Assembly (NCBI RefSeq): GCF_028682395.1
Contig: NZ_JANHLC010000001.1
Span: 930,001 to 994,000 of the forward strand
DNA length: 64,000 bases
Direction of reading: 5' to 3'
DNA from: Pseudomonas putida
Lineage (GTDB): Bacteria; Pseudomonadota; Gammaproteobacteria; Pseudomonadales; Pseudomonadaceae
A model generated the notes under the pieces. That model saw only the letters and a program-made list of their open reading frames with translations, ran no database searches and had not been told where the DNA came from. The translations under genes and the position numbers were made by a program. This document shows positions 1-9,748 of this stretch, one piece after another. Every line of letters begins with the position of its first letter. The first letter of the stretch is position 1.

Positions 1-2
1 AC

Positions 3-1385
3 CAGAACCTCAACAACCGCACCGCCTGGGGTGGCGTCCCAACCGCCAGCGACGGCCGTGACCTGAAGCTGTCGCGTTCAACCTACCTGGGCAACGACTG
101 GGGTCGCTGGGATCAGGACAACAACAGCGTCTTCGCCGAGTTGGAGCAACGCTTTGACAACGACTGGAAGCTGCGCCTGGCGGCGACCAAGCGCTGGGCC
201 AAGCTTGACCTGTTGGCCTCCTACGCCACCGACGGCGGGAACAACACGTTCAACCAGATGACCGGGAAGTTTCGCTATGAAAACGACCAGAGCAGCTACG
301 ACCTGTTTGCCACCGGCCCCTTCCAACTGTTCGACCGCGAGCACGAGCTGGTGGTGGGCGCCAGCCATCGTCGCGAGTCCTTCGAGGGGCATGGCACGAC
401 CGTACTAACCGCGACCAATATCGACATCTACAACTGGAACCCCCATGTAGTCCCCAAACCCACGGTTAACATGAACGCCTGGGGGATGCAGACCGAATCC
501 GAGCAAAGCGGCACCTATCTGACCGGCCGCTTCAGCCTGGCCGAGCCCCTGCACCTAATCCTCGGCGGTCGCCTGGACTGGTACGACTACAAGATCGACA
601 CCACCGGTTTGACCACCCGGTATGACAAGGTCACGCGCAATCTCACCCGCTACGCCGGGCTGATCTACGACCTCAACGAGACCTACTCGGTGTATGTCAG
701 CTACACCGACATTTTCAGCCCGCAAGGCGTGGTCGACACCAGTAACTCACCGATCGAGCCCATTACCGGTAAAAACTACGAAGCGGGCATCAAGGGTGAG
801 TTCTTCGAGGGCGCGCTCAATGCCAGTGCCGCGGTGTATCGCATCGACCAGGAAAATCGCGCCTCGGTCACCAACATCGGCTGCATGGCGCCGGCGGGCA
901 CCTCCTGCTACATCGCCTCGGGCAAAGTCCGCAGTGAAGGGCTGGAGCTGGAGGTCAACGGCGCACTGACACCCAACTGGCAGTTGGCTGCCGGCTATAC
1001 CTACAACTCGGCCAAGTACCGCAAGGATGCCGTGGCCAGCAATGAAGGCCGACTCTTCAACAGTGACCTGCCGCGTCATCAGTTCAAGCTGAACACCACC
1101 TACACCCTGCCAGGCGAACTCCAGCGCTGGCGCGTCGGTGGCGGCCTGAGCAGCCAGAACACCACCTTCAACCAAGGCAGCGGCTACCGGATCGAACAGG
1201 AGGGCTACACCCTGGTGGACCTGATGCTGGGCTACAAGGCCTCGGAACAGCTCGACCTGCGGCTGAACGTGAACAACGTGTTTGATAAAAAGTACTACCA
1301 GAGCATCAACAGCAATACCTGGAACGCCTTCAATGTCTATGGCGACCCACGTAATGCCATGCTCTCGGCCAAGTACAGTTTCTAG
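3..1385 (+). CDS. TonB-dependent siderophore receptor, C-terminal part
   Basis: The reading frame is already open at the window edge, so only the C-terminal ~460 residues are present and the start and plug domain lie outside. What remains is outer-membrane beta-barrel: alternating aromatic/polar strands, a motif ending VNNVFDKKYYQS near the C-terminus, and a terminal KYSF with the final Phe needed for BAM-dependent insertion. Barrels of this type import ferric siderophores with energy from TonB-ExbBD. The strand pattern resembles FpvA/FoxA-type ferrisiderophore receptors, but the ligand cannot be told from this half. It ends 13 bp from a convergent AraC regulator, which could control it. No Fur box can be assessed because the promoter is outside. 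Confidence 0.93.
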   Translation, partial: QNLNNRTAWGGVPTASDGRDLKLSRSTYLGNDWGRWDQDNNSVFAELEQRFDNDWKLRLAATKRWAKLDLLASYATDGGNNTFNQMTGKFRYENDQSSYDLFATGPFQLFDREHELVVGASHRRESFEGHGTTVLTATNIDIYNWNPHVVPKPTVNMNAWGMQTESEQSGTYLTGRFSLAEPLHLILGGRLDWYDYKIDTTGLTTRYDKVTRNLTRYAGLIYDLNETYSVYVSYTDIFSPQGVVDTSNSPIEPITGKNYEAGIKGEFFEGALNASAAVYRIDQENRASVTNIGCMAPAGTSCYIASGKVRSEGLELEVNGALTPNWQLAAGYTYNSAKYRKDAVASNEGRLFNSDLPRHQFKLNTTYTLPGELQRWRVGGGLSSQNTTFNQGSGYRIEQEGYTLVDLMLGYKASEQLDLRLNVNNVFDKKYYQSINSNTWNAFNVYGDPRNAMLSAKYSF

Positions 1386-1398
1386 TCAGGCGCCCTCG

Positions 1399-2244
1399 CT
1401 ACTGCCCGAGGCGAAATCGCCCGGGCGTTACGCCGACCACTTTTTTGAACGCCCGGGCCATATGGCTCTGATCAAAGAAGCCACAGGCAAACGCCGCCTC
1501 TGCAAGCCCACTGCCGCCGCGCAACAAGGCCTGGACCCGGGCGATACGTTTCTGAATCTGGTAGCTGTGGGGCGAAATCCCCACGCTCTGCTTGAACACC
1601 CGGATCATGTACAGCGGGTCCAGGCCCGCATGCCGGGCCAGTTCGTCGAGCGACAGTGTCTGATCGAACTGCTGGTCGAGCCTGTGCTTGATCCGCTTGA
1701 CCGCCTCACGCTCGCGCGCGTCGCTGTCCTGGCGGCCCGTGGCAGTGCGCTGAAAGAGTTGATCGAGCAGATCCAGCAATAACGTTTCACGCTCCAGGCT
1801 TGGCGGTGAGTGTTCGATCAATTGGTGGCGCTGCAAAAAAGTCCGGGCAAACAGCGGATCGACCGTCAGCGCGTCACGAAACAGATGGACATGCTCGCGA
1901 CCGAAACGCCCGCGCAGCACCACCTCATTGAGCCAGGTCGGGTCGATATACAGCATGCGATAGGCCCAGCCCTCAGCGCTGCCCGGCAGGCCATCATGGA
2001 TCTCGCCGGGGGTCAGCGTCACCACACTGGCGGCCCCGCCCAGGTGGTGGGCACCCCGGTAATAGAGCCTCTCGGCACCGTGGCTGATCACGCCAATGGC
2101 ATAGCGCTCATGGCAATGGCGGCCAAAGGACTGTTGGCTATAGCGCGCGGACAGCAACTCACTGTTGCCTTCAGGGATGCGCCAGAACTGCGAAAAGTCC
2201 GCACTGGCCTTGGCTTGAGCCGTGGAACGCCGATTGTCGTCCAT
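1399..2244 (-). CDS. AraC family transcriptional regulator with N-terminal cupin domain
   Basis: About 281 residues. The N-terminal half is a cupin-like sensor (His-rich strand RHCHERYAIGVI, then LTPGEIHDG). The C-terminal ~100 residues carry two helix-turn-helix units ending GFFDQSHMARAFKKVVG, the AraC signature. I chose the ATG at 2244. A start at 2331 is possible in frame, but it would overlap the divergent GST gene that begins at 2330 and add residues not typical of the family. The gene is convergent with the siderophore receptor and divergent from the GST/EamA pair. By family precedent it probably controls a neighbouring efflux or metabolic gene. The effector is unknown. Confidence 0.88.
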   Translation of the reverse strand: MDDNRRSTAQAKASADFSQFWRIPEGNSELLSARYSQQSFGRHCHERYAIGVISHGAERLYYRGAHHLGGAASVVTLTPGEIHDGLPGSAEGWAYRMLYIDPTWLNEVVLRGRFGREHVHLFRDALTVDPLFARTFLQRHQLIEHSPPSLERETLLLDLLDQLFQRTATGRQDSDAREREAVKRIKHRLDQQFDQTLSLDELARHAGLDPLYMIRVFKQSVGISPHSYQIQKRIARVQALLRGGSGLAEAAFACGFFDQSHMARAFKKVVGVTPGRFRLGQ

Positions 2245-2329
2245 CCAGATGTCCAGTTTTGTGCAATACGCCGGGCGCGCGCGGTCGCTAAATTTAGCAC
2301 CCACCCTCGACAGCAATCCAGGAATCATC

Positions 2330-2974
2330 ATGACCGCCCAACTGGTTATCGGCGACTACAACAAATCCTCATGGTCCTTGCGCGCCTGGCTGGTTCTGGT
2401 CACCGCAGGCGTGCCCTTCGAAGTCATCCAGGTCGCCCTGGAGCAGCCCCATAGCCGTGAGCAGATCCTGCGCTACTCACCGTCGGGCAAAGTCCCGGTG
2501 CTGCTCGACGACGGGCTGGTCATCAATGACAGCCTGGCGATCTGTGAATACATCGCCAGTCGTCATCCCGAAGTGCCGCTATGGCCCGCCGATCCGCGCG
2601 TCAAGGCCTTGGCCTGGGCAGCGGTTGCGCAAATGCACAGTGGCTTTGAGCATCTGCGCACCCAGTTGTCCTTTGGCCTGTCAACGGGCGACAGCGCACC
2701 GGCATTGACGGTCGCTACCGAGGTCGAGATCCAGCGGATCTTCACCCTCTGGCGCCAACTGCGTGCCAGCAGCGGCAGCACGGCGTTTCTCTGCGGGGCG
2801 TTTGGCATTGTCGATGCGATGTATGCACCGGTGGTGTTTCGCCTGCGCCGCTTTGGTATCCCGATCCCTGCCGATCTCCAGGACTACAGCACGCAGATTC
2901 TGGACTACGCCCCCATAGGTCGCTGGCTGGCACTGGCCAGCACTGAACACGGGGGCAGCCATGTCCAATCCTAG
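2330..2974 (+). CDS. Glutathione S-transferase family protein
   Basis: 214 residues, the usual length. The N-terminal thioredoxin-fold half contains NKSSWSLRAWL, where a Ser is the likely glutathione-activating residue, then SGKVPVLLDDG and NDSLAICEYIA, the glutathione gamma-glutamyl contacts. The C-terminal half is the all-helical domain. The ATG at 2330 has AGGA about 6 bases upstream. An in-frame upstream extension to 2222 runs through the divergent regulator and lacks GST homology. The gene overlaps the following EamA gene by 14 bp, so the two are probably co-transcribed. Substrate unknown; detoxification is the family role. Confidence 0.88.
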   Translation: MTAQLVIGDYNKSSWSLRAWLVLVTAGVPFEVIQVALEQPHSREQILRYSPSGKVPVLLDDGLVINDSLAICEYIASRHPEVPLWPADPRVKALAWAAVAQMHSGFEHLRTQLSFGLSTGDSAPALTVATEVEIQRIFTLWRQLRASSGSTAFLCGAFGIVDAMYAPVVFRLRRFGIPIPADLQDYSTQILDYAPIGRWLALASTEHGGSHVQS

Positions 2975-3872
2975 GGCGGTCCTGGAGCTGACGGTCGGCG
3001 GCCTGATGCTCAGCCTTTCGGCACTGGCGGTGGCATTCGCCAATATCGGTGCCGGTGGCGCGGGTTTCTACCGCATGCTGTTTGCCAGCGTGCTGTTCTA
3101 CGCCTGCCTCAAGGTGCGCCGCGTACCGGTGCGCCTGCCACACCCCAAGGCCCGGCTGTATACCGCGCTGGCCGGGCTGTTCCTGGCCATTGACCTGATT
3201 CTCTGGCACTTGAGCATCTATATCGTCGGCCCGGGCATCGGTTCGATCCTGACCAACTGCCAGGTGTTCTTCATGACCCTGCTGGGCCTGGCGCTGCTCA
3301 AGGAGCGTCCGTCGCTCTACTTCGTGATTTCAATCAGCCTGGCCTTTATCGGCCTGTACCTCTTGCTGCTGCCGGAAATGGATTCGGCGATCGGCATCCA
3401 GGGCGTGGTCTTTGGGGTGCTTTCCGGGTTGGCCTACGCCATCTGCGTGTACTTCCTGAAGATCAATTCCCGCCTGCCCCAGGGCGGTGGCGACAAGCTG
3501 GCACAGATGCTCAACCTGAGCCTGTGGGCGGCCGGCATCATGCTCGGCTACGCCTGGATCACCGGTGAAAGCCTGGCCATCGTCGATCTGCAGACGCTGA
3601 TCATGCTGATGATCTACGGCGTGCTGGTGCAGTTTGTCGGCTGGCTGCTGGTCAATCGCTCCATCGGCTTTATCAGCCTGGGGCTGGCGGGGCTGATCCT
3701 GTTGTTGGAGCCGGTGATTACCTACTTTATCGACGTGGTATTCCTGCATAAACCGACCTCGGCGATGCAGATCGGTGGCGCCGTGCTGACGGTATTGGCG
3801 GTGTATATCGGCTCGCTGAAGGCGCCTGCCAAAACGGTACAAGCCGACGGGGCCGCCAAGGCCGCCTCATAG
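2961..3872 (+). CDS. EamA/DMT-superfamily transporter (drug/metabolite exporter)
   Basis: 303 residues, almost entirely hydrophobic, fitting ten transmembrane segments in two EamA repeats (roughly residues 10-140 and 150-290). Features include LILWHLSIYIVGPGIGSI in the first repeat and GLILLLEPVITYFID in the second, typical of inner-membrane exporters of amino acids or small metabolites. The start ATG lies inside the end of the GST gene, giving translational coupling. The C-terminal tail is cytoplasmic and Ala/Lys-rich. Substrate cannot be read from sequence. Confidence 0.87.
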   Translation: MSNPRAVLELTVGGLMLSLSALAVAFANIGAGGAGFYRMLFASVLFYACLKVRRVPVRLPHPKARLYTALAGLFLAIDLILWHLSIYIVGPGIGSILTNCQVFFMTLLGLALLKERPSLYFVISISLAFIGLYLLLLPEMDSAIGIQGVVFGVLSGLAYAICVYFLKINSRLPQGGGDKLAQMLNLSLWAAGIMLGYAWITGESLAIVDLQTLIMLMIYGVLVQFVGWLLVNRSIGFISLGLAGLILLLEPVITYFIDVVFLHKPTSAMQIGGAVLTVLAVYIGSLKAPAKTVQADGAAKAAS

Positions 3873-4421
3873 GCGGCACTGAATACAAGAAAGTCCTCCA
3901 CCGAATTGCCACGCCGGGCCGCACCGCTCGATCCCGGCGGGGCACACCCAGCAGCGCAGCCAAGCGCAAGGATGCAGCGAAGTGCTGACCATCGGCGCTG
4001 AGCGCCAAGGCAGTGCCATTCAGGCAGCCCTGCTGTTCGGCGTCGGCGCCCCCTGAATGCTTTCTAGATCGCTCATATCAGCGGTTGCACCCCACGTATG
4101 GGGGCCCATCCGTTCGACCCCGCCCGGCACCACCGCGTCCGTCACGCGCAAAGGCTGCCAGAAACGACCGCCAGCCCCCTGCACCGCTTTCTCGTCGAGA
4201 CGCCGGCGCTTTTTCCAAGCAGAGGACTAGACAACCATAGTGGCCTTTAGCAATTATTTTTCACAAATTGCGACTTTCGCTATAACGTGTCAAAAAATTA
4301 ATAGAAACAGTCTTGCTGCAAGAGAATGCGTAGAAGCGCCATAAAAATGGCGCCACATTCCTACCCACCAATAAAAAACGCTGCCACACAACATTCTGGG
4401 CTTCCATCGGGGATCACTTGC
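3873..4421. other. Intergenic region upstream of the autotransporter, no gene seen
   Basis: About 550 bp. The first ~370 bp is GC-rich, and short open frames there (for example 4013-4240) have no recognisable protein features. From about 4240 the DNA becomes AT-rich and holds a promoter-like element just after 4257, then a ~130-nt leader to the autotransporter ATG. A GCCGCC/GGCGGC hairpin at 3862-3878 overlaps the EamA stop codon but has no T-run. Confidence 0.6.
4258..4286 (+). promoter_or_regulatory. Candidate sigma-70 promoter of the autotransporter
   Basis: A -35-like TTTTCA (4258-4263), 17 bases of spacer, then a -10-like TATAAC (4281-4286), in the only AT-rich stretch upstream of the autotransporter. 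It predicts a start of transcription near 4293 and a 130-nt untranslated leader. The match was made by eye and the -35 is weak. Confidence 0.35.
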
Positions 4422-7400
4422 ATGAACCACAGCACAACGAAACGTCTGTCACCCGGGCGCAAAACCATTCTGGCCGTCGCCGTCGCCGCGACGTTGGCCA
4501 ATAGCTTTGCCGCCGCAACCCCGGGCGACCAAATCATCAGTGCCCCAACTGGGGGAGTAAACTGGACAGATGGCAACCTGACGGTGCTCCCCGGTGGCTC
4601 AATCACGAGTTCCAGCAGCACACTAGGTGTCACCGTCATTGGCCCGCAACTCGGAACCCTGAGCAATAGCGGCACCATCAGTGCTGATTCTCACGCCATC
4701 GCCAACCAGCAGAATGCGGTCACCCGCATCGACAAAATCATCAATACCAGCACCGGCGTCATTGAGGCCAACAACTACTACAGCAGTGCCATTATCCTCA
4801 ACGCCCTTATCAGTTCGGTGGGTTCGATCGACAACAGCGGCCGCATCAATGGCAACGCGAGCGGCCTTGACAACAACACCTCCATCACTGTCCTGACCAA
4901 CTCGGGCACCATCACCTCAAGCAGTAACGGCTCCGTACCAGGCGGCACTGGCATCCTCAACGCGGGCGTCATCAACACACTACACAACACCAGCACTGGC
5001 ACCATCGGCAGCAATCTGACTATTCCAGCCGGCATCCACAACGTGGGTCATGGCCTGTTAAACGCCAATAACGCAACCCTCAGTGCTCTGATCAATGACG
5101 GCCTGATCCAGAGCAGCACAAGCACCTCAGGCTCTGCCATAGCCTTGGGCGGTGCAGGTGTTTCGAACAACGGTCTAATCATGACCTTGGACAACAATGG
5201 CACCATCCGCAGTACGCAAACCGGCGGTTCCAGTGTTGGCGCCGTAGGCATTCGCAACGAATTCGCCGGCACCCTCTACAACCTGACCAACGATGGCACC
5301 ATCAGTGCCCAAGGTTCCCAGAGCAAGGGGATCCATAACTCGGGATCGATAGGGAGCCTGCACAACACCAATCTGATCGTTGGTGAGCAATTCGGCCTCT
5401 ACAACCAAGGCTCGGCATACGGCATCATCGGCCTGCTGCTGAACGACGCAGGGGCGTCCATCCAGGGCGACGAAGCCGCCATCCAAAACGCCGGGAGCAC
5501 CATCGGTGCGCTCATCAACAGCGGTCTAATCGATGGAGGCTCCGTTGGTATCAGTAACACCTATGGCGGCCATATCTCCACCCTGATCAACAATGCCGGC
5601 GGCACCATCAGCGGCGCCAGTACCGCTATTTACAATGAAGCCTATGGCACCATTGGCACACTCAACAACAGCGGGCTGATCCGCAGCGATGAGGTGGCTA
5701 TCTGGAATGGCGGCGTGCTGGGCCCCATCAACAACTCGGGGACCATTGCCGGGAAGATCATCAACGAGACAAGCGATAATCTGATCATCAACGGCGCCAG
5801 CGGCTCGATCGCCGGTGTACTGACCGGGTCTCTGGGCTCGATTTCCGGACAGGATGTTGGTCTTATCCAAAACCGCTACGGCAATGTACTGTTCAACACT
5901 GGCAAGCTGTTGCTCAACGACAATATTGAGGTCGTCGACACCAACGCCGGCAGCCTTGGCACTCTTTATTCCGTGATGAACAACGGTGCCACGCTGCAGA
6001 TCAACAATGACATCACCCTCTGGGGCAACTACACCCAGGCTGCCGGTGCCGGCCTGGTGTTCGGGGTCGCCGATAACGCGCAAGCCACGGGTAACCCTGC
6101 CTTCGATGGCGGGTATGGACGTCTGTATGTCAATGGGGCGGTAACGCTCACCTCCGGCACCAGTGTCGGACTGACCAAGACCGGCAGCACCTACGCCTTT
6201 GCCCAGGGCCAGCGCTATCTGGTTATCGGTGCCACTGATGGCGCCAACTCCCAGTTCAACGAAAACACGCTCAACTACACCCTGGCTGCCGACGGCCTGC
6301 GCTTAACCGGCGAAAACATTGCCCTCAGTGGCAACCCCGGTGCCAATGGCCTGGTGCTGACCGTCGTCGGCAGTTCAAGCAATGCCATCAATGGCGCGAC
6401 TACCCGCGATGCGCGCTCCTCCCTGGGCGGCCTGTTCCAGTACCAGGGCACCGACGAACAACTGATGAACCTGGCTCGCGCCGGCGCGGCCCTCGGTTCG
6501 TCCGGCAACAGCGGCGGCGCCCAGTTGAGCCCGACGTCGACCGCATCGGCTGCGGCCACGGCGTCCACCGGTTCGACCCAGCAAGTGTTTGAAGTCGCCA
6601 GCAGCCATATGGACAGCCTGCGCACCGCCCAGGCCGGCAACGGTTCCAGCGGTATCGCCACCGGTGAAGGCGCCAACGGCGGCGGCTTGTGGGGCCAGGC
6701 CTTTGGTGGTTCCTCGCGCCAGGATGAGCGCGAAGACATCGCCGGCTACCACGCCAACTACCACGGCATGCTGATCGGCGCCGATGCCGAGTTGAATGAC
6801 AGCTGGCGTGCCGGCGGTCTGTTCAGCTACGCCAGCACCTCGGTGAACAACGATGGCGCGAACAAGCACAACTCGGCCGACATCGACTCCTACGGCCTGA
6901 TCGCCTACGCCACTTACACCGCCAACCCGTGGTACCTGAACCTGTCGGCCGGTGCCGTGCAGCATCAGTACGACACCAAGCGCCAGATCAGCATCACCGG
7001 CTTCGACGGCACCGCCAAAGGCAATTACGACGGCATGCAGTACCTGGCCGCCGTCCAGGCCGGCTACCCGATCGACCTGGGGTCGAAAACCACCCTGACG
7101 CCGATTGCGGGGCTGACCTACAGCACCTTGAAGCAGGACAGCTATACCGAGAAAGGCGGTAATGGCGCGGCACTGCACGTCAACTCCGACGATATCAACT
7201 CGCTGAAAAGCGACCTGGGTACCAAGCTGGAGCGTTCGTTCGCCACCTCTTATGGCGAGTTGATCCCGGCGGCTCAGCTGACCTGGCGTCATGAGTTCCG
7301 TGACAAAGGCCTGCGCTCGGTGGCCAACTACTCGGCGGATGTCGCCGGGGAAACCAGCTTCGCCAGCAACGGCCCGTCGGCGATCAACGACACCGGCGTG

Positions 7401-7523
7401 TTGAACCTGGGCGTGACCCTGGTACGCAGCAACCGCTTGAGCCTGTCGGCCAAGTACACCCTGGAAGCGGGCAGCGGCTATACCGCCAATACCGGCAATA
7501 TCCAGGCGCGCTGGGACTTCTAA
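4422..7523 (+). CDS. Autotransporter (type Va) with repetitive beta-helix passenger
   Basis: 1033 residues. The N-terminus has a charged region and a Sec signal (KTILAVAVAATLANSFAAA). Residues ~40-500 are a degenerate repeat of about 20-25 residues built on N-S/N-G-T/L-I-x...A-I-x-N, as in beta-helical passengers. Residues ~500-740 link to the barrel. Residues ~750-1033, from GLWGQAFGGS, are the autotransporter beta-barrel ending ARWDF with a terminal aromatic. I see no cysteine in the mature protein. I chose the ATG at 4422 because it starts directly before the signal peptide; an in-frame ATG at 4326 adds 32 residues that spoil the signal. The passenger-coding DNA is visibly less GC-rich (about half G+C) than the barrel-coding DNA (about two thirds). 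It probably acts as a surface adhesin or aggregation factor. Confidence 0.93.
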   Translation: MNHSTTKRLSPGRKTILAVAVAATLANSFAAATPGDQIISAPTGGVNWTDGNLTVLPGGSITSSSSTLGVTVIGPQLGTLSNSGTISADSHAIANQQNAVTRIDKIINTSTGVIEANNYYSSAIILNALISSVGSIDNSGRINGNASGLDNNTSITVLTNSGTITSSSNGSVPGGTGILNAGVINTLHNTSTGTIGSNLTIPAGIHNVGHGLLNANNATLSALINDGLIQSSTSTSGSAIALGGAGVSNNGLIMTLDNNGTIRSTQTGGSSVGAVGIRNEFAGTLYNLTNDGTISAQGSQSKGIHNSGSIGSLHNTNLIVGEQFGLYNQGSAYGIIGLLLNDAGASIQGDEAAIQNAGSTIGALINSGLIDGGSVGISNTYGGHISTLINNAGGTISGASTAIYNEAYGTIGTLNNSGLIRSDEVAIWNGGVLGPINNSGTIAGKIINETSDNLIINGASGSIAGVLTGSLGSISGQDVGLIQNRYGNVLFNTGKLLLNDNIEVVDTNAGSLGTLYSVMNNGATLQINNDITLWGNYTQAAGAGLVFGVADNAQATGNPAFDGGYGRLYVNGAVTLTSGTSVGLTKTGSTYAFAQGQRYLVIGATDGANSQFNENTLNYTLAADGLRLTGENIALSGNPGANGLVLTVVGSSSNAINGATTRDARSSLGGLFQYQGTDEQLMNLARAGAALGSSGNSGGAQLSPTSTASAAATASTGSTQQVFEVASSHMDSLRTAQAGNGSSGIATGEGANGGGLWGQAFGGSSRQDEREDIAGYHANYHGMLIGADAELNDSWRAGGLFSYASTSVNNDGANKHNSADIDSYGLIAYATYTANPWYLNLSAGAVQHQYDTKRQISITGFDGTAKGNYDGMQYLAAVQAGYPIDLGSKTTLTPIAGLTYSTLKQDSYTEKGGNGAALHVNSDDINSLKSDLGTKLERSFATSYGELIPAAQLTWRHEFRDKGLRSVANYSADVAGETSFASNGPSAINDTGVLNLGVTLVRSNRLSLSAKYTLEAGSGYTANTGNIQARWDF

Positions 7524-7546
7524 GGCGTCCTGGCAATAGGCTGGTC

Positions 7547-7583
7547 AACGCCCATTGGCGCCCTCGCGCCAATGGGCGTTTTC
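7547..7583 (+). terminator. Rho-independent terminator after the autotransporter
   Basis: A perfect 14-bp inverted repeat (AACGCCCATTGGCG, loop CCCTCG, CGCCAATGGGCGTT) followed by TTTTC. It lies 24 bp after the autotransporter stop and separates that gene from the sulfotransferase operon. Confidence 0.85.
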
Positions 7584-7654
7584 ACAGATGCCAGCCCGGA
7601 TTTTTTTACGTACAGTCGGCTGCGCGGCAGCCCCTAATTTTGCAAAGAGCCGGT

Positions 7655-9748
7655 ATGAGCGAAGCACCCGATTCCCCGACAACGGACCTAACCCTCGACC
7701 AGGCGCTGAACCTGGCCCAGTCCCACTGGAATGCCGGCCAGGCGCAACAGGCCGAACATTGGTGCCGCAGGGTGCTTGCAGCCATCCCGGCCCAGCCCGA
7801 CGCCCTTAATCTGCTGGCGGTCATCGCCCATGCCTATCGTAAGCCGGACCTGGCCATCGACTTGCTGCGCCAGGCGTGCCAGGGCGAGCAGGCGTCGGCC
7901 AACCACCTGAGTAACCTGGCCGAGATGTGCCGACAAAAAGGCTGGCTCGACGAGGCCCGGCAAACCGGCGAGCGAGCCGTGGCCCGCGATCCGCAACTGT
8001 TGGCCGGCTGGAGCAACCTGGGCATCATCCTCCAAGAGTGCGGGCAACTGGAGTACAGCCGCGACTGCCTGCAACGGGCATTAGCGATGCAACCCGACTC
8101 GGCCCTGACCCACAACAACCTGGCCAATACCTACCGCCGTCTCGATCAGCTGGAACTGGCCGCGGACCATTATCGCCAGGCCCTGGCCCTGGACCCCGGC
8201 TACGCCGAAGCCCATAGCAACCTGGCCTTTCTGCAGACGTCCCAAGGCCAGTTCGAACTGGCCGCACACAGTGCCCGGCGGGCCATCGACCTCAATCCGC
8301 ACTTCGCCGATGCCTACCTCAACCTCGCCGAAGCCGAAAGCGCGCGGCTGAACCACGCACAAGCCTTGCACTGGCTAAACGCCCTGCACAGCTTCGCGCC
8401 CCAGTACGTCGCCGGGCTGACCGCCCGCGCCGTGATCCTGAAAAAACTCGGACGCCTGGAAGAGTCACTGGTCTGTGCCAGGCAAGCCGTCGACCTGGCC
8501 CCGGAGAACGCTAACGCCCACTTCAACCTGGGACATGTCCTCCAGGCCCTCGAACACCACGAACAAGCGCTGAGCCACTACGAGCAGGCCGCCGAACTGC
8601 CCGGAACACTGGCCGAACGGGCCTTGCTGGCCAGCGCCTCGCTGTTTCTGGAACTCGGGCAGGCGGAGCGGGCCAATGAGTATTTCGACAAAGCCTTGAA
8701 GGCGTTCCCCCACTCGCCCCTGGCCCTGGTCGCACGTAGCGACAGCAAGAAATACCGCGCCGGCGATCGCGATATCGACGCCCTGGAAGCCCTGCTCGCC
8801 CACCCCGAGGGCCTGGCATTGAACGACCGCCTGGCGGCGCACTTCGCCCTCGGCAAGGCCTACCTCGACCTCACCGACTCGCCCCGCGCGTTTGCCCATC
8901 TGAACACGGCCAACGCGCTGAAACGGGCCACGTTCGACTACGACGCCCATACCACCAGCCGCTGGATACGGGAAATCATCGCGGCCTTCCCGGCCGAGCG
9001 CTACCAGGCCATGGCCGGCGCACAGAGCGGCTCGGCGCTGCCAGTCTTCGTACTCGGCATGCCACGCTCGGGCACCAGCCTGATCGAACAGGTCCTGGCC
9101 TCCCACCCCCAGGTCCGGGGTGCCGGCGAACTGGCGGATCTGCGCCTGGCCATCGAAGCCCGGGGCGCATTTCCCCACAGCCTGGCGCAAAGCTCCTCGC
9201 CAGAGCTGCTGGCCATTGGCGCAAGCTACCTGGCGACCGTCGAACCCCTGGCCCAAGGCACACCACGGCTGGTGGACAAGATGCCGGCCAACTTTTTCTA
9301 CGCAGCCCTCATCCCACTCATACTGCCCGGCGCGCGAATCATCCACAGCCGCCGCGACCCGGTGGATACCTGCCTGTCGTGCTACAGCAAGCATTTCGGT
9401 GGCGAACAGCGGTTCAGCTATAACCAGACCGAACTCGGCCAGTTCCACCGTGATTATCAGACATTGATGGCCCATCTGCGCAGCGTCCTGCCTACCGAGT
9501 GCTTTATCGAAGTCGACTACGAGGCCATGGTCGACGACCTCGAAGGCCAGGCCCGACGCCTGATCGCGTTTATCGACCTGCCCTGGGACCCGGCCTGCCT
9601 GGATTTCCATACCACCGAACGGATGGTGCGTACCGCCAGCACCACTCAGGTACGCCAGCCGATCTACCGCACCTCCAAGGGCCGCTGGCGTGCCCATGCC
9701 GAACAGCTCGGGCCGCTGCTGGCCGCACTGGGAGTCGCGCAGCCATGA
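7655..9748 (+). CDS. TPR-repeat sulfotransferase (PAPS-dependent family)
   Basis: 697 residues. Residues ~10-420 are about ten tetratricopeptide repeats (for example SNLGIILQECGQLEYSRDCL and HNNLANTYRRLDQLELAADH). The C-terminal ~240 residues are a sulfotransferase domain. The 5'-phosphosulfate loop is FVLGMPRSGTSLIEQ near residue 467, and the 3'-phosphate motif is HSRRDPVDTCLSCY near residue 562. There is no signal peptide or membrane segment, so it acts in the cytoplasm. The family transfers sulfate from PAPS to a hydroxyl on a protein, glycan or small molecule. I chose ATG 7655 over an upstream in-frame TTG at 7640. Its stop overlaps the next start (ATGA), and an APS kinase lies in the same operon and could feed it PAPS. 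Substrate unknown; TPRs often bind the protein acceptor. Confidence 0.9.
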   Translation: MSEAPDSPTTDLTLDQALNLAQSHWNAGQAQQAEHWCRRVLAAIPAQPDALNLLAVIAHAYRKPDLAIDLLRQACQGEQASANHLSNLAEMCRQKGWLDEARQTGERAVARDPQLLAGWSNLGIILQECGQLEYSRDCLQRALAMQPDSALTHNNLANTYRRLDQLELAADHYRQALALDPGYAEAHSNLAFLQTSQGQFELAAHSARRAIDLNPHFADAYLNLAEAESARLNHAQALHWLNALHSFAPQYVAGLTARAVILKKLGRLEESLVCARQAVDLAPENANAHFNLGHVLQALEHHEQALSHYEQAAELPGTLAERALLASASLFLELGQAERANEYFDKALKAFPHSPLALVARSDSKKYRAGDRDIDALEALLAHPEGLALNDRLAAHFALGKAYLDLTDSPRAFAHLNTANALKRATFDYDAHTTSRWIREIIAAFPAERYQAMAGAQSGSALPVFVLGMPRSGTSLIEQVLASHPQVRGAGELADLRLAIEARGAFPHSLAQSSSPELLAIGASYLATVEPLAQGTPRLVDKMPANFFYAALIPLILPGARIIHSRRDPVDTCLSCYSKHFGGEQRFSYNQTELGQFHRDYQTLMAHLRSVLPTECFIEVDYEAMVDDLEGQARRLIAFIDLPWDPACLDFHTTERMVRTASTTQVRQPIYRTSKGRWRAHAEQLGPLLAALGVAQP

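Noticed and set aside
4013..4240. 75-codon open frame before the autotransporter
   Set aside because: Pro/Arg/Ala-rich product with no domain; looks like GC-rich noncoding DNA.
4326..4421. Upstream start for the autotransporter
   Set aside because: Adds 32 residues ahead of a standard signal peptide; ATG 4422 sits directly before the charged N-region.
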